Assembly: GCA_036346395.1 (NCBI GenBank)
Contig: CM070609.1
Coordinates: 51,780,777-51,844,776 of the forward strand
Length of the DNA stretch: 64,000 nucleotides
Origin: Hsuehochloa calcarea
Taxonomy: Eukaryota > Streptophyta > Magnoliopsida > Poales > Poaceae
Reading direction: 5' to 3'
Numbering within the stretch: position 1 is the first letter of the stretch; every line of letters begins with the position of its first letter. The translations under genes and the position numbers were made by a program. Shown in pieces: positions 51,601-62,863 of the stretch. The notes beneath the pieces are model-generated. The model did no database searches. It worked only from the letters and a program-made list of their open reading frames with translations, and was not told the origin of the DNA.

Positions 51601-52250
51601 GTTGCTTCATATGGATCTTGTTGGTCTGCTAGAGTCCGTCGGTTGGTGGAAAATGGTATATTCTAGTCATAGTCGATGATCTTTCAAGATATACTTGGGT
51701 GTTCTTTCTTACTTCAAAGGATGAAGCTTTTGGTTATTTTCATTATCTTGTTCTTCGTTTGGCTTCGAGCTTCACGGTGCTTTGAGAGCGATCCATGATG
51801 ATAATGGCACGGAGTTCAAAATGCTTCTTTTGCTTCTTTTGTGCTTTGGCGTGGTATTGAGCATCGTTCTCCTCTCCACACGTCCCTCAACAAAATGGCG
51901 TGGTGGAAAGGAAGAATAGGACCTTGGTCGAAATGGCTAGGACGATGCTAGATGAGTATAGCACACCTAGGAGATATTGGGCGAAGCTATTGCTCTTGCT
52001 TGCCATATTGCCAATCGTGTCTTTTGAGACCTTCTTTAGGCAAGACTCCTTATGAACTTCGTTTTGGTAGAAAACCTCTGCTTCGCATTTTGAGTTTTGG
52101 ATCAAAATGTTTTATTCTTAAGACAGCAATTTAGATAAATTTGAATCAAGAACTTTTGATGGGGTATTTTTGGGTTATCCCGCTCATTCGAGGGTTTTGA
52201 GTTTTTAATCTGAGACTAACATTATTCAGAGACTTGTAATGTCACTTTTG
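51601..52250 (+). pseudogene. Copia integrase (element C)
   Basis: Homologous to 11212-11861 in B: HMDLVGL near 51607, WYILVIVDDLSRYTWVFF, DDNGTEF near 51800 (the residue before it differs from RSDNGT), QQNGVVERKNRTLVEMA near 51885 and KTPYELRFGRKP near 52040. The frame is broken at least four times. Confidence 0.82.
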
Positions 52251-52630
52251 ATGAGACTAGCCACAGAGCTAGATCAATTGCTACAGATGATTCTGGTGTG
52301 AGAGAGTATTTTTGTGGAGGAAGATGAGGACGAAGCTAATGTCATTCCCTCATCTGCTCGCCAAGCGCCCATATTGATACAAGAACACGCTACGTCTACT
52401 TCACCTTCGGATTGAGGCTCTGTTTGCATCATCATCATCAGCGATACTGCGGAGGTCGAAGAAACGACATCTCACCCGGCGCTCCACTTCGCATTCAGAG
52501 ACAAACATCCTCGGAGCGGATAATAGGTAATCTACATGAGCGAGTCACTCGCCCAGTATAATGATCCAAATCTCTACTCTCATTCGGCTTTTGTTGCTTC
52601 TTTTGAACCCCGCGATATATCACATGCTTT
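52251..52630 (+). pseudogene. Integrase-RT linker, degraded (element C)
   Basis: Acidic and serine-rich pieces (EDEDEANVIPSS, SSSSSAILRRSKK) in broken frames, collinear with 11862-12245 in B; no domain. Confidence 0.6.
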
Positions 52631-53315
52631 ATCCGATTCTAGTGGGTAAATGCCATGCATGAGGAGTTAGAGAATTTTGAAAGAAACAAAGTTTGGAACC
52701 TAGTAGAACCTCCTAGTGGTCATAATGTTATAGGAACCCGTTGGGTGTTTAAGAATAAACAAGGTGAGGATGGTTACGTGGTTAGAAATAAGGCGATTGG
52801 TAGCTCGTGGTTTCACCAAGTTGAGGGGTTAGATTTTGATGAGACATTTGCTCCTGTTGCTAGACTAGAAGCCATTCGCATTCTCGCTTGCATTTTTGCA
52901 TCAAAAGGTTTTAAATTATATCGATGGATGTTAAAAGTGCCTTTTAAATGGTTTCATAGATGAGGAAGTGTATGTTAAGCAACCCCCTGGTTTTGAGGAT
53001 CCTAAATATCCAAATCGTGTTTTCAAGCTATCTAAAGCATTGTATGGTCTTAAACAAGCCCCTAGAGCCTGGTATGATAGACTTAAGACCTTCTTGCTTA
53101 AAAATAATTTTGAGATGGGTAAAGTGGATAAAACCCTATTCATTCTTAGACGTGACAATGACTTCCTGCTTGCTCAAATTTATGTGGATGATATTATCTT
53201 TGGTGGTTCCTCTAATGCTCTTGTTTCCAGCTTTTCTGACACTATGTCTAGGGAATTTGAGATGAGTATGATGGGAGAGCTTAATTACTTTTTGGGACTT
53301 CAAATCAAGCAATGC
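52631..53315 (+). pseudogene. Reverse transcriptase, first part (element C)
   Basis: Open at 52655-52963 (MHEELENFERNKVWNLVEPP, TRWVFKNKQGEDGYVVRNKA, ETFAPVARLEAIRI) and, one frame over, 52968-53339 (MYVKQPPGFEDPKYPNRVF, KALYGLKQAPRAWYDRLK, IYVDDIIFGG). YVDD at 53181-53192 is intact. The frame break is at FHR/EEVYVK near 52960. Gypsy D is inserted after codons for LQIKQC. Confidence 0.9.
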
Positions 53316-53613
53316 TGTAACACCCCAGCCCAACACTGAGCCTAGAATGCCACCACACTACACTTTAAACTAATAATTATCGACACACTATAGAAATTAC
53401 ATCAAGGAAGCAATGATATCCTAAATTAATAAAGCAAATAGTCTAGTCCAAATGATATCCTAAACATTATTCAATAACTAACATGTCCAAGTGTAAACCA
53501 ATATTGAGTGAAAAGATTATCATGGCGAATGATCATGTGATGTCCATGTGCTCTACTCGCTCTCAATTACGGCATCTTCGAAGATCACCTAAAAACAACA
53601 GTAGAGCAAGGGT

Positions 53614-53626
53614 GAGTCCACGACTC
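53614..53626. other. Conserved LTR inverted repeat (D, left LTR)
   Basis: GAGTC-CAC-GACTC followed by AGCAA, 298 bp from the LTR edge. The right LTR has the same at 60000-60012. Confidence 0.72.
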
Positions 53627-55499
53627 AGCAATTACATCATAAACAACGAACAATAATAAATCAACAGCATTCAATAACTTCATTATCATCACATGCACTT
53701 CCATTCACATTCTCATTCATCAATCTCAAATATCAATGCAACTCTAATCTATATGTCCACATGCACTTCTTTTGGCGTATACAGTATAGCGTGAGTGAAT
53801 GCTCGCGACAACATTCACTCTCAAGCCCGTTCCTCCAAAAGGATCGGGGACCTCCTCCACTCCCGTGGAGTTGTGATCATAAAGATCACCTTCTCTTATG
53901 CAAAGATGCTTATGAATGCAAACATGCAAACTCCATCATAAACATCATATCCAACTTTTCATCATGTTTATCAACAACGATATAATCATACCAATTCATT
54001 GCTTGCAATTAAATAAAATAAAAGCACAACAATAATGGTAATAGAAGATAAAGAAAACAGTGATCGATCATTGATCGCTGTCTACCATGCACTTGCCTTT
54101 ACTAGTTGCGACGCACGATTTGACTCGAAGATGGCAACAAGTACGACGCTTCTCCTACATTAAATACACTAATTCTCAATACAAACTACAGCAACAAGAA
54201 TCACAATCAATATACATCGCTCCTACACGTCCCCAAATATACCACGTTACGCCGGTACCGAATAGTTACCCATTGCTGTCCGGTCACTAAAAAGAGCGTA
54301 ACTTTTGACTCGAAAGTCCGATCACCACAAACCAACCCATTCTGGATTCTTTATAAAATTACCCACCTTTTCTTAGATTACACCGCCTTCTAATTAATTC
54401 ATCTAACCCTCCGTATTTAGCCCGGAAAGTCGATCTGTCCGCTTCGGAACAGCAGACTTCCAGATTTCATAACTTTTGTTTTACTCAACCAAAATGCGTG
54501 TTCTCAGCTTCTACAGAACCATTGGACAGTTATCTTCATCTTTCATGTAGATCAAAAACTCTAATTAAGCCATTTACTATTTTTAACAACTGATCTACCA
54601 AAACAGCGCCTAAAGACGACAACCCTAAAACAGCGGGCTTCTCAAAATCATAACTCGAAATCTACTAGTCCGATTGACAAGATAAAATATGCTATAGAAA
54701 GATATCGAAATTATCTATATTTAACTAGTAGATGGTATTTCCAAATTTAGCCATTAAGATGCCCGAATAAATAGTACAACCGAACAGCAGCTAAACAGAT
54801 CTATAAATCCGCTTCTCTAATTAATCTTGATGATAAACTCTAATTGCTGCATGTACAAATACTCTATGGCCAAACTAATTAACCACTAATTAGCATTATC
54901 TAATTGATCTCCCATCAAAACCAAGTCAGTATGCATCACATAGAATAAGTCTAGAACTCAAAAGTACCTAATCAAAATCTTGGCGAAACATGCGGCTGAT
55001 CTCCACGCGATGACGGGCTTCACGGCGCAAGACAGCCGGCCAAGCGCATGATCTTAGCAGGAAGAAGACAACAATAAAGCGACGCGGCCGGTCGGCATAA
55101 ACGGCAAAGAAGAAGACACAGCAGCCGAAAAGAAGACGCAGCCGCGCAGGCGTTCTTGGCTGGCGCAACCAACAGCCGGCAGGTCAACGCAGACTCGGCC
55201 AGCCGGTTCAGCAACGCATGCGGCAGCAGATCAGCAGATGACAAAGCAGACTTCGGCCAGCGCAGGAAAGAAATAGCAGCAGCCGGCAGCGGCCGATGGC
55301 AAGGAAAACCGCAGCTTAGCACAATAACACGCAAGCCGGCAGAGGAAAAGCGCAGACTCCACGCGATGACGGCGCAGCATGCACTGGCTCCCAGGGAAAA
55401 GAACTGGCGGCGGGAGGAAAATTGCTGGGGAAAGAAAACTAACGGCGGAGGCTTGGAGAAAAAATGGATATTAGGGTTTTTAGAAAAACTCCACAAATC

Positions 55500-55507
55500 T
55501 ATTTATA
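55500..55507 (-). promoter_or_regulatory. TATA-like box in left LTR of D
   Basis: TATTTATA on plus, i.e. TATAAATA on minus, in ATCTATTTATAGCTC. Confidence 0.6.
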
Positions 55508-55681
55508 GCTCATAAAAATTCCGAAAATACTATTTTTTTTTCATAAATCCTTTTTATTTAATTACGCCCAGGCCCTTAAGAGGTTTTTAATTAATTATTT
55601 ATTGATACAATTTAATTAATTACTCTCCGACACTTAAAACGCGATTATTAATATTTAATTATTATTTTTCGGAGTATTACA

Positions 55682-55700
55682 TTCTACCCCCCTTAACGGA
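55682..55700 (-). other. Polypurine tract, element D
   Basis: The minus strand reads AAGGGGGGTAGAA directly before the LTR start TGTAATACTCCG. Confidence 0.8.
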
Positions 55701-55752
55701 ATTCGACCCCGAATTCTAATCGCCGTTCTACTCAAAAACTGCACAGCTGAAA

Positions 55753-55890
55753 TTAAACAACAAAACAACACGTACCCGACGTGAACAACTCTGGATATTG
55801 CTCGCGCATGCGAGACTCCAACTCCCAAGTCGCCTCTCTCTCAGACTGATGCGTCCACAGCACCTTGACGTATACCAACGTCTTGTGCCT
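55753..55890 (-). pseudogene. Gypsy pol C-terminal remnant (element D)
   Basis: The minus strand reads VYVKVLWTHQSEREATWELE followed by RMREQYPELF, stop at 55753. The pattern VKV.W...S..EATWE.E..MR..YP.LF is the usual end of pol in Del/Tekay-like chromoviruses, just past integrase. Upstream pieces up to about 56200 may be integrase C-terminus but are too diverged to name. Confidence 0.75.
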
Positions 55891-58800
55891 CAGCACTCAA
55901 CTAGTCATTTTTCGGTACACTCAACTGACGGAAGTCGAAGGTACGGTCTTACTTGGTGGTCAACGGCTCTAAGAAAACCTTGTAATCCTGATCCCTCAAA
56001 TACTACCTTGACATCGGGTTATACAAAATGTTGTGTGCCCTGCGCATGGACACGAGACGGTCCTAACGATGCACTTTCTTCCAAAAATCTCTACAACTTC
56101 CAGAAACAAACTAATGTAACTTGGGCCAAACTTCGTTTTGGTACCACACCACACAATCTGTACATAACACCCTGGACTCCTGTCCTGTCTCCCAATCAAC
56201 CACTTCACATTTACAAGGAGTACCTCCTTTAACCAGGAACGCACAACCAAACTAGTTTCAAACCAACTCTTTTATAAATAGATCCCAACTGAAAACAAAG
56301 GATTCTCATCGCAATCACGCGTTACCAACTCCCCATCAGAATAGTCAAATCCAAAATCAAAGATTCATCACAAAAACCTTTCCATTTTCCAAATAGGCTG
56401 TTTGCAAATAAACACCACGTAAGCCAAAAGAGAAAACATTCGAATGCCAAAATCAATCACTTTTTTTTTCTCCCTAAATTAGAAAGAATCACATGCCAAC
56501 GTAAAGCCAACTCAAATTGTAAATGACCTCTGTCATAAACACACGGCTCAAACAAGAATCAAGAGGGCATCTCACTACCCGAGGAATCAATTCTTTTTTT
56601 CTCAATTTTTCTTTTAGGAATAAACTCTCTCAAATCATAGGATTTCAAATCATCACACTAACTCATTCCTCTTAACTGGTAATCTCAAAGCGATGCTCAA
56701 CCTGAGAGCAACAACCGCGCCCATTTAGAGAGACTCTACTAACCCATAAAAAGATACTATAGTCCCCCCCTCTACCAAAGAAACTATCTTGACAAATGAT
56801 TCCCAACACCTCAAATAAAATCTACACCCACAATCACATCACCTCAATCTTTTAGGGATAATCAACTTGAAATTCTCCACACACACACACTGATTTAAAA
56901 CCAAAGGATTCTATCAATGATCATCATACTATTTGGAATCCACTTTTGTTCTACTACTTCTACACATGATCATTGGGCAACCAAGGTTCTAGCATAAAAC
57001 ACATGCTCAATTTCAACAGCCAGGACTCCTAAAGTGACTTCTGGTATACTTGATAGAAATCCGCATATTCGCTGTCTAGAATTCCCACAATCCAAACAAT
57101 ATCCTCAATCATTAATATCAACCATCATCACTAATCAATTGACTGCCCAAAACGATTTACTTCACTAATATTGGACCCTCAATAAACCACACCATTCAAT
57201 TTCACCTACATAACCTTGCAAAGTATACCATCACAACATCCCAACTATTCAATAATTCCAATACTCCACCATCATGAACAAATATTCTTGGATCACTATT
57301 CACTATAGGTTCTACTAATTGTAACAATATAATCATTTTTGTCCCAACAACCATAATTCCTTTTAGATCCAATTCTCTATGAGATTTATATCATGAAATG
57401 AATTCATCCTCTAATGTTCCTCAATTAACTTGCAACCCAGGGTCTCACAACATCATATACTTGACCACTATTAACCAGTTCCCAATATACACTCTTTAAG
57501 GTTTTGTAAAACAAATCGACTATTCCTTTCTCAAAAGAAGAGACAAATAAAAAGATTTTTTTTTTTTTTTTAAAGACCAAATCACATTAATCACTTAAGA
57601 ACCAAAAAAGCTTTCCGACTCGTCACTTGCTCAAACCAATTTCATCTACCAAATAAATCATGAACTCCAAAAATTCATGAATTCAAAACTCCAAACCTTT
57701 CATTTAAACAATATTACGAAAGACGGTCAAATTACTCTTTTTCTAAAAGAACCATCACCACACGAAGCCACAATCCCTTACAGACAGTCTTACTAACATT
57801 AAGAATAATACACTCTTCACATGATTCATTATCGTCAACTCTTCCATTAATAAGCCCCCGAAAAGTTCACCAAATTGTTCCATACTACTTTTCCATCACA
57901 CCTTCAAAATGAGATTATACCAAAACCATACAACCTCACTACAACAACTACTTTATATTAGAAGGGATCCACTACACAAATTAAAAGGTTCTATCAAAAC
58001 CCTTTCATCACGGATATGCTATTGTCTGACTATTCCACAATTGTCTAGGTATAAGCCACCTATTAAATCACACCAGCTCAACTCTTAGGGATGCTCATCA
58101 CCAAACTTTAACACTCAGCAATTGCACTCCAACCATTGTTGTTATCAACTAGCTTCCTTATGATGTCTAGCTGCTACCTATTTTCATTTGCGAATCACTT
58201 GAATATTTACCAACACATATTCAGTTGTTCCTCCTCACATTTAGTTTTCAACAAAATCATCCTAAAACTTCAAAAGTCAAAATCTTCTCTCGATCAAAAA
58301 TCTCAACAACACTATAATCAAATTCATCGTGTCATTCTATAAAGAAGAACTATCCAGAACTCCTCCTGTAAATTCTAGATCCACTGGTATTCAATCCATT
58401 CAACCTTTTGTACACAATTCCAATAATTAATCATACTAAGGTATATTTAAAGCCATCAACCAAATATGATCACCAAGTGTCTACAGTAAAGATAACACCG
58501 CAAATAACTTCTATTAAAGCAATAACCTAGCATCTCCTCAAGTTTCCCTTTACCCACAATTAGATTAATCCATTGGTACCAAATCCAATAAATTCAACAA
58601 ACTAATCAATTTTAATGTCCAAGCCAGTCCATCAACGTTCCATACTTCTTAATAACTCTTATGACTCCAATTAGGTATGGACATACTCTTAGTCACTACT
58701 CGACTCGTAATTACTCTATGACAATAATTTGGGTTAAGACCAATCATGCATCACGCTACAGATCCGACCTGATACTCATACCTTATCAATGAACTTCTAT

Positions 58801-59190
58801 GTTTACCACCTCTAGCTTAAACACAACAAGTCAACACAAAAGGATTTTAACTCTTTTCAGAAAAAAAATAGGCATTAAACTTATTTTCTAAATAATCCAA
58901 AAGAAATACATAAAGCCAAAGTTTTCACATCTTAAAGAACTTGCAATAGAAAACTTTCAAGATCCGAATACCAAGTGAATAAATAAGTCATATTTTCCAA
59001 TAGGAAGGCGGAACTCCCACTAAAAGATCAATCTTCTTTGTTAACCGATGTTCACACAAAGCAACAATAGATCAACAGTCATGAGAACAAGTAATGGCTT
59101 TATGGAACCAAAGGAGACCAATGAAATATCACCCGCTGTATTGTAAACACTATCTCAAGAAAAATTCATCAACCGCAACTATAACCAGAA
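55891..59190 (-). other. Interior of D without recognisable genes
   Basis: About 3.3 kb. I looked for RT (YVDD/YIDD), integrase and protease motifs on the minus strand and found none. The plus strand is markedly poor in G and rich in A, C and T over about 56250-59150. A poly-T run occurs at 57556-57571. Either an unrelated filler interior (LARD-like) or pol beyond recognition. Confidence 0.65.
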
Positions 59191-59439
59191 TTGCCCAAAA
59201 TTCAAGCTCAAGGAAGAGAACAACTTTTATAAAGAAACTCACGCACAATACCTATAACTACTGTAATCAAAGTAGCTAACTCTCTATTCCCATACCACGA
59301 ATGGTGGTGTAACCTGGTAAAACCCAGGGCCACAACCACGATCTCAACTGCCTCAGGAGGGGGGCCCCACAGAACCACGCCCGTGGCCCCGACCTCCACG
59401 ACCGTGGCCACCACGACCACGTCATCTATCCCTCGACAT
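59190..59439 (-). pseudogene. gag N-terminal remnant, Gly/Arg-rich (element D)
   Basis: An ATG complementary to 59437-59439 starts MSRDR, then a TGA, then RGRGGHGRGGRGHGRGSVGP and another stop. Gly-Arg repeats near the gag start are common in Del/Tekay-like elements. Position, about 260 bp after the PBS, fits a gag start. Confidence 0.6.
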
Positions 59440-59687
59440 AGCTATCAATCACAATCAACATTATATAATGAGTTCAAAGGTCAAAATAAACTCATTCATC
59501 AATGAACAACATAACGGAAGCGTAAAACTATATTCGTACCTCTCTCTAACCTACTGTGCACTAGTGTGTCAAATTTTAAGTTAGTTAACCATTAGCAAAT
59601 TTTAGTTGATTTACTAATACTAAAACAGATTTTTAACAATTTTAGTTTACCTAAGTTGTTAATCTATTCACCACGGACCTAAAGCCC
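59440..59687 (-). other. Leader of D between PBS and gag
   Basis: AT-rich, no ORF; 5' untranslated leader by position. Confidence 0.6.
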
Positions 59688-59701
59688 GCTCTGATACCAA
59701 C
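59688..59701 (-). other. Primer binding site, element D
   Basis: The minus strand reads GTTGGTATCAGAGC next to the right LTR; initiator tRNA-Met type, as usual in chromoviruses. Confidence 0.9.
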
Positions 59702-62071
59702 TGTAACACCCCAGCCCAACACTGAGCCTAGAATGCCACCACACTACACTTTAAACTAATAATTATCGACACACTATAGAAATTACATCAAGGAAGCAAT
59801 GATATCCTAAATTAATAAAGCAAATAGTCTAGTCCAAATGATATCCTAAACATTATTCAATAACTAACATGTCCAAGTGTAAACCAATATTGAGTGAAAA
59901 GATTATCATGGCGAATGATCATGTGATGTCCATGTGCTCTACTCGCTCTCAATTACGGCATCTTCGAAGATCACCTAAAAACAACAGTAGAGCAAGGGTG
60001 AGTCCACGACTCAGCAATTACATCATAAACAACGAACAATAATAAATCAACAGCATTCAATAACTTCATTATCATCACATGCACTTCCATTCACATTCTC
60101 ATTCATCAATCTCAAATATCAATGCAACTCTAATCTATATGTCCACATGCACTTCTTTTCGCGTATACCGGTATAGCGTGAGTGAATGCTCGCGACAACA
60201 TTCACTCTCAAGCCCGTTCCTCCAAAAGGATCGGGGACCTCCTCCACTCCCGTGGAGTTGTGATCATAAAGATCACCTTCTCTTATGCAAAGATGCTTAT
60301 GAATGCAAACATGCAAACTCCATCATAAACATCATATCCAACTTTTCATCATGTTTATCAACAACGATATAATCATACCAATTCATTGCTTGCAATTAAA
60401 TAAAATAAAAGCACAACAATAATGGTAATAGAAGATAAAGAAAGCGTTGATCGATCATTGATCATTTGTCTACCATGCACTTGCCTTTACTAGTTGCGAC
60501 GCTTGCGATTTGACTCGAAGATGGCAACAAGTACGACGCTTCTCCTACATTAAATACACTAATTCTCAATACAAACTACAGCAACAAGAATCACAATCAA
60601 TATACATCGCTCCTACACGTCCCCAAATATACCACGTTACGCCGGTACCGAATAGTTACCCATTGCTGTCCGGTCACTAAAAAGAGCGTAACTTTTGACT
60701 CGAAAGTCCGATCACCACAAACCAACCCATTCTGGATTCTTTATAAAATTACCCACCTTTTCTTAGATTACACCGCCTTCTAATTAATTCATCTAACCCT
60801 CCGTATTTAGCCCGGAAAGTCGATCTGTCCGCTTCGGAACAGCAGACTTCCAGATTTCATAACTTTTGTTTTACTCAACCAAAATGCGTGTTCTCAGCTT
60901 CTACAGAACCATTGGACAGTTATCTTCATCTTTCATGTAGATCAAAAACTCTAATTAAGCCATTTACTATTTTTAACAACTGATCTACCAAAACAGCGCC
61001 TAAAGACGACAACCCTAAAACAGCGGGCTTCTCAAAATCATAACTCGAAATCTACTAGTCCGATTGACAAGATAAAATATGCTATAGAAAGATATCGAAA
61101 TTATCTATATTTAACTAGTAGATGGTATTTCCAAATTTAGCCATTAAGATGCCCGAATAAATAGTACAACCGAACAGCAGCTAAACAGATCTATAAATCC
61201 GCTTCTCTAATTAATCTTGATGATAAACTCTAATTCTGCATGTACAAATACTCTATGGCCAAACTAATTAACCACTAATTAGCATTATCTAATTGATCTC
61301 CCATCAAAACCAAGTCAGTATGCATCACATAGAATAAGTCTAGAACTCAAAAGTACCTAATCAAAATGCCGGCCGAAACTTGTGCAGCCTGATCTCCACG
61401 CGATGACGGGCTTCACGGCCGACAAAGGCTGGCCGGCAGCGCATGATGTGATCAAAGAAGACAACAGCCAGCGACCCGCGGCCGGTCGGCGCAAGAAAGC
61501 GGCAAGAAGAAGACACAAGAAAGAAAAGAAGACCTTGGCCAAGAAGCGTTCTTGGTGGCGCAACCAACGGCCGGCGAGTCGCGCAGACTCGGCCGGCCGG
61601 TTCAAAGAACGCATGCGCAGCGAGTCGCGAGATGACAAAGCGGACTTCGCCAACAAGTAGAAAGAAATAAATAGCGGCCGGCAATGCCGATGGCAAGGAA
61701 AACCGCAGCTTAGCACAGCGTCAAGACGGCAGAGGAAAAGCGCAGACTCCACGCGATGATGGCGCAAGAAGATGCATCGCTCCTGTGGAAAAGAACTCAA
61801 GCATGGAGGAAAATTCTGGGAAAGAAAACTAACTGGCGGAGGCTTGGAGAAAAATGGATATTAGGGTTTTTAGAAAAACTCCACAAATCTATTTATAGCT
61901 CATAAAAATTCCGAAAATACTATTTTTTTTTCATAAATCCTTTTTATTTAATTACGCCCAGGCCCTTAAGAGGTTTTTAATTAATTATTTATTGATACAA
62001 TTTAATTAATTACTCTCCGACACTTAAAACGCGATTATTAATATTTAATTATTATTTTTCGGAGTATTACA
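59702..62071 (-). repeat. 5' LTR of Gypsy D (2370 bp)
   Basis: Same ends as the left LTR. TATA box complement at 61890-61897, hairpin at 60000-60012. Confidence 0.95.
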
Positions 62072-62420
62072 AATGCAAGGAAGGAACTTTCATCCATCAG
62101 ACGAAGTACACTAAAGATCTTCTCAAACGCTTCAACATGGGTGACTGCAAGCCAATTTCCACTCCCATGGCAACTTCAACTGTTTTGGATCCAGATGAGG
62201 AAGGAGAAGTCGTGGATCAACGCGAGTACCGCAGCATGATCGGCTCCCTTCTGTATTTGACGGCCTCGAGACCGGACATTCACTTCACGGTATGCCTTTG
62301 TGCAAGATTTCAGGCGTCTCCGAGAACTTCCCATCGCCAAGCCGTTAAGCGCATATTCAGGTATTTACACTCTACCCTCTTATATGGCATTTGGTATTCT
62401 GCTCTTGACTTTGTCCATTA
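62072..62420 (+). pseudogene. Reverse transcriptase end, second part (element C)
   Basis: After the repeated AATGC the C polyprotein resumes: KEGTFIHQTKYTKDLLKRFN, MGDCKPISTPMATS, then YRSMIGSLLYLTASRPDIHF, open at 62137-62421. Stop at FVH as in B. Confidence 0.9.
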
Positions 62421-62863
62421 GAGGTTTTGATTCGATTTTGCGGGCTGTCGGTTAGATAGGAAGAGTACCTCAGGCACCTGCCACTTTCTCGGCACGTCTC
62501 TTGTATCTTGGTCTTCTAGAAAGCAGTCTTCTGTTGCACAATCCACTGCTGAGGCGGAGTATGTTGTCTTTGCTAGTTCTCAGAGCTGATTTTGTGGATG
62601 ACGTCCACTTTGAAAGATTATGGGTTAAACTTTGCTAGTGTTCCTCTTTTACGTGATAACATACGCTATTAATATTGCTAAAAACCCGATTGCAACATTC
62701 TAGGACTAAGCACATAGACATTCGCTTTCACTTCCTTAAAGATCATGTTGAAAAAGGTGATATTGTGATGCACTTTGTAGAGTCCGAAGCTCAATTGGCA
62801 GATATTCTTACCAAGCCTTTAGATCAAACCAGATTTTCATCCTTAAGAAGTGAGTTAGGGTAA
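62421..62863 (+). pseudogene. RNase H (element C)
   Basis: Broken codons for FCGLSVR.EEYL..CHFLGTSLVSW and QSTAEAEYV near 62430-62570, then open from 62675: HSRTKHIDIRFHFLKDHVEK and LADILTKPLDQTRFSSLRSE, stop at 62863. End of pol. Confidence 0.85.

Larger units (their letters stand above)
53316..55681 (-). repeat. 3' LTR of Gypsy D (2366 bp)
   Basis: Plus-strand ends TGTAACACCCCAGC ... CGGAGTATTACA. Most of it matches the right LTR almost exactly; the GC-rich block 54975-55440 differs much more. Confidence 0.95.
53316..62071 (-). mobile_element. Gypsy retrotransposon D, long LTRs, mostly non-coding interior
   Basis: 8756 bp with 5-bp duplication AATGC at 53311-53315 and 62072-62076, splitting RT of C. 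LTRs 53316-55681 and 59702-62071. PBS TTGGTATCAGAGC on the minus strand beside the right LTR sets the orientation. Only a gag start and a pol C-terminus typical of Del/Tekay-type chromoviruses are recognisable in the 4-kb interior. Probably non-autonomous or very decayed. Confidence 0.92.

Noticed and set aside
55156..55515. 119-aa plus ORF and 158-aa minus ORF in the GC-rich LTR block
   Set aside because: Open on both strands because stop codons are rare in GC-rich DNA; the other LTR of D does not conserve the frames.
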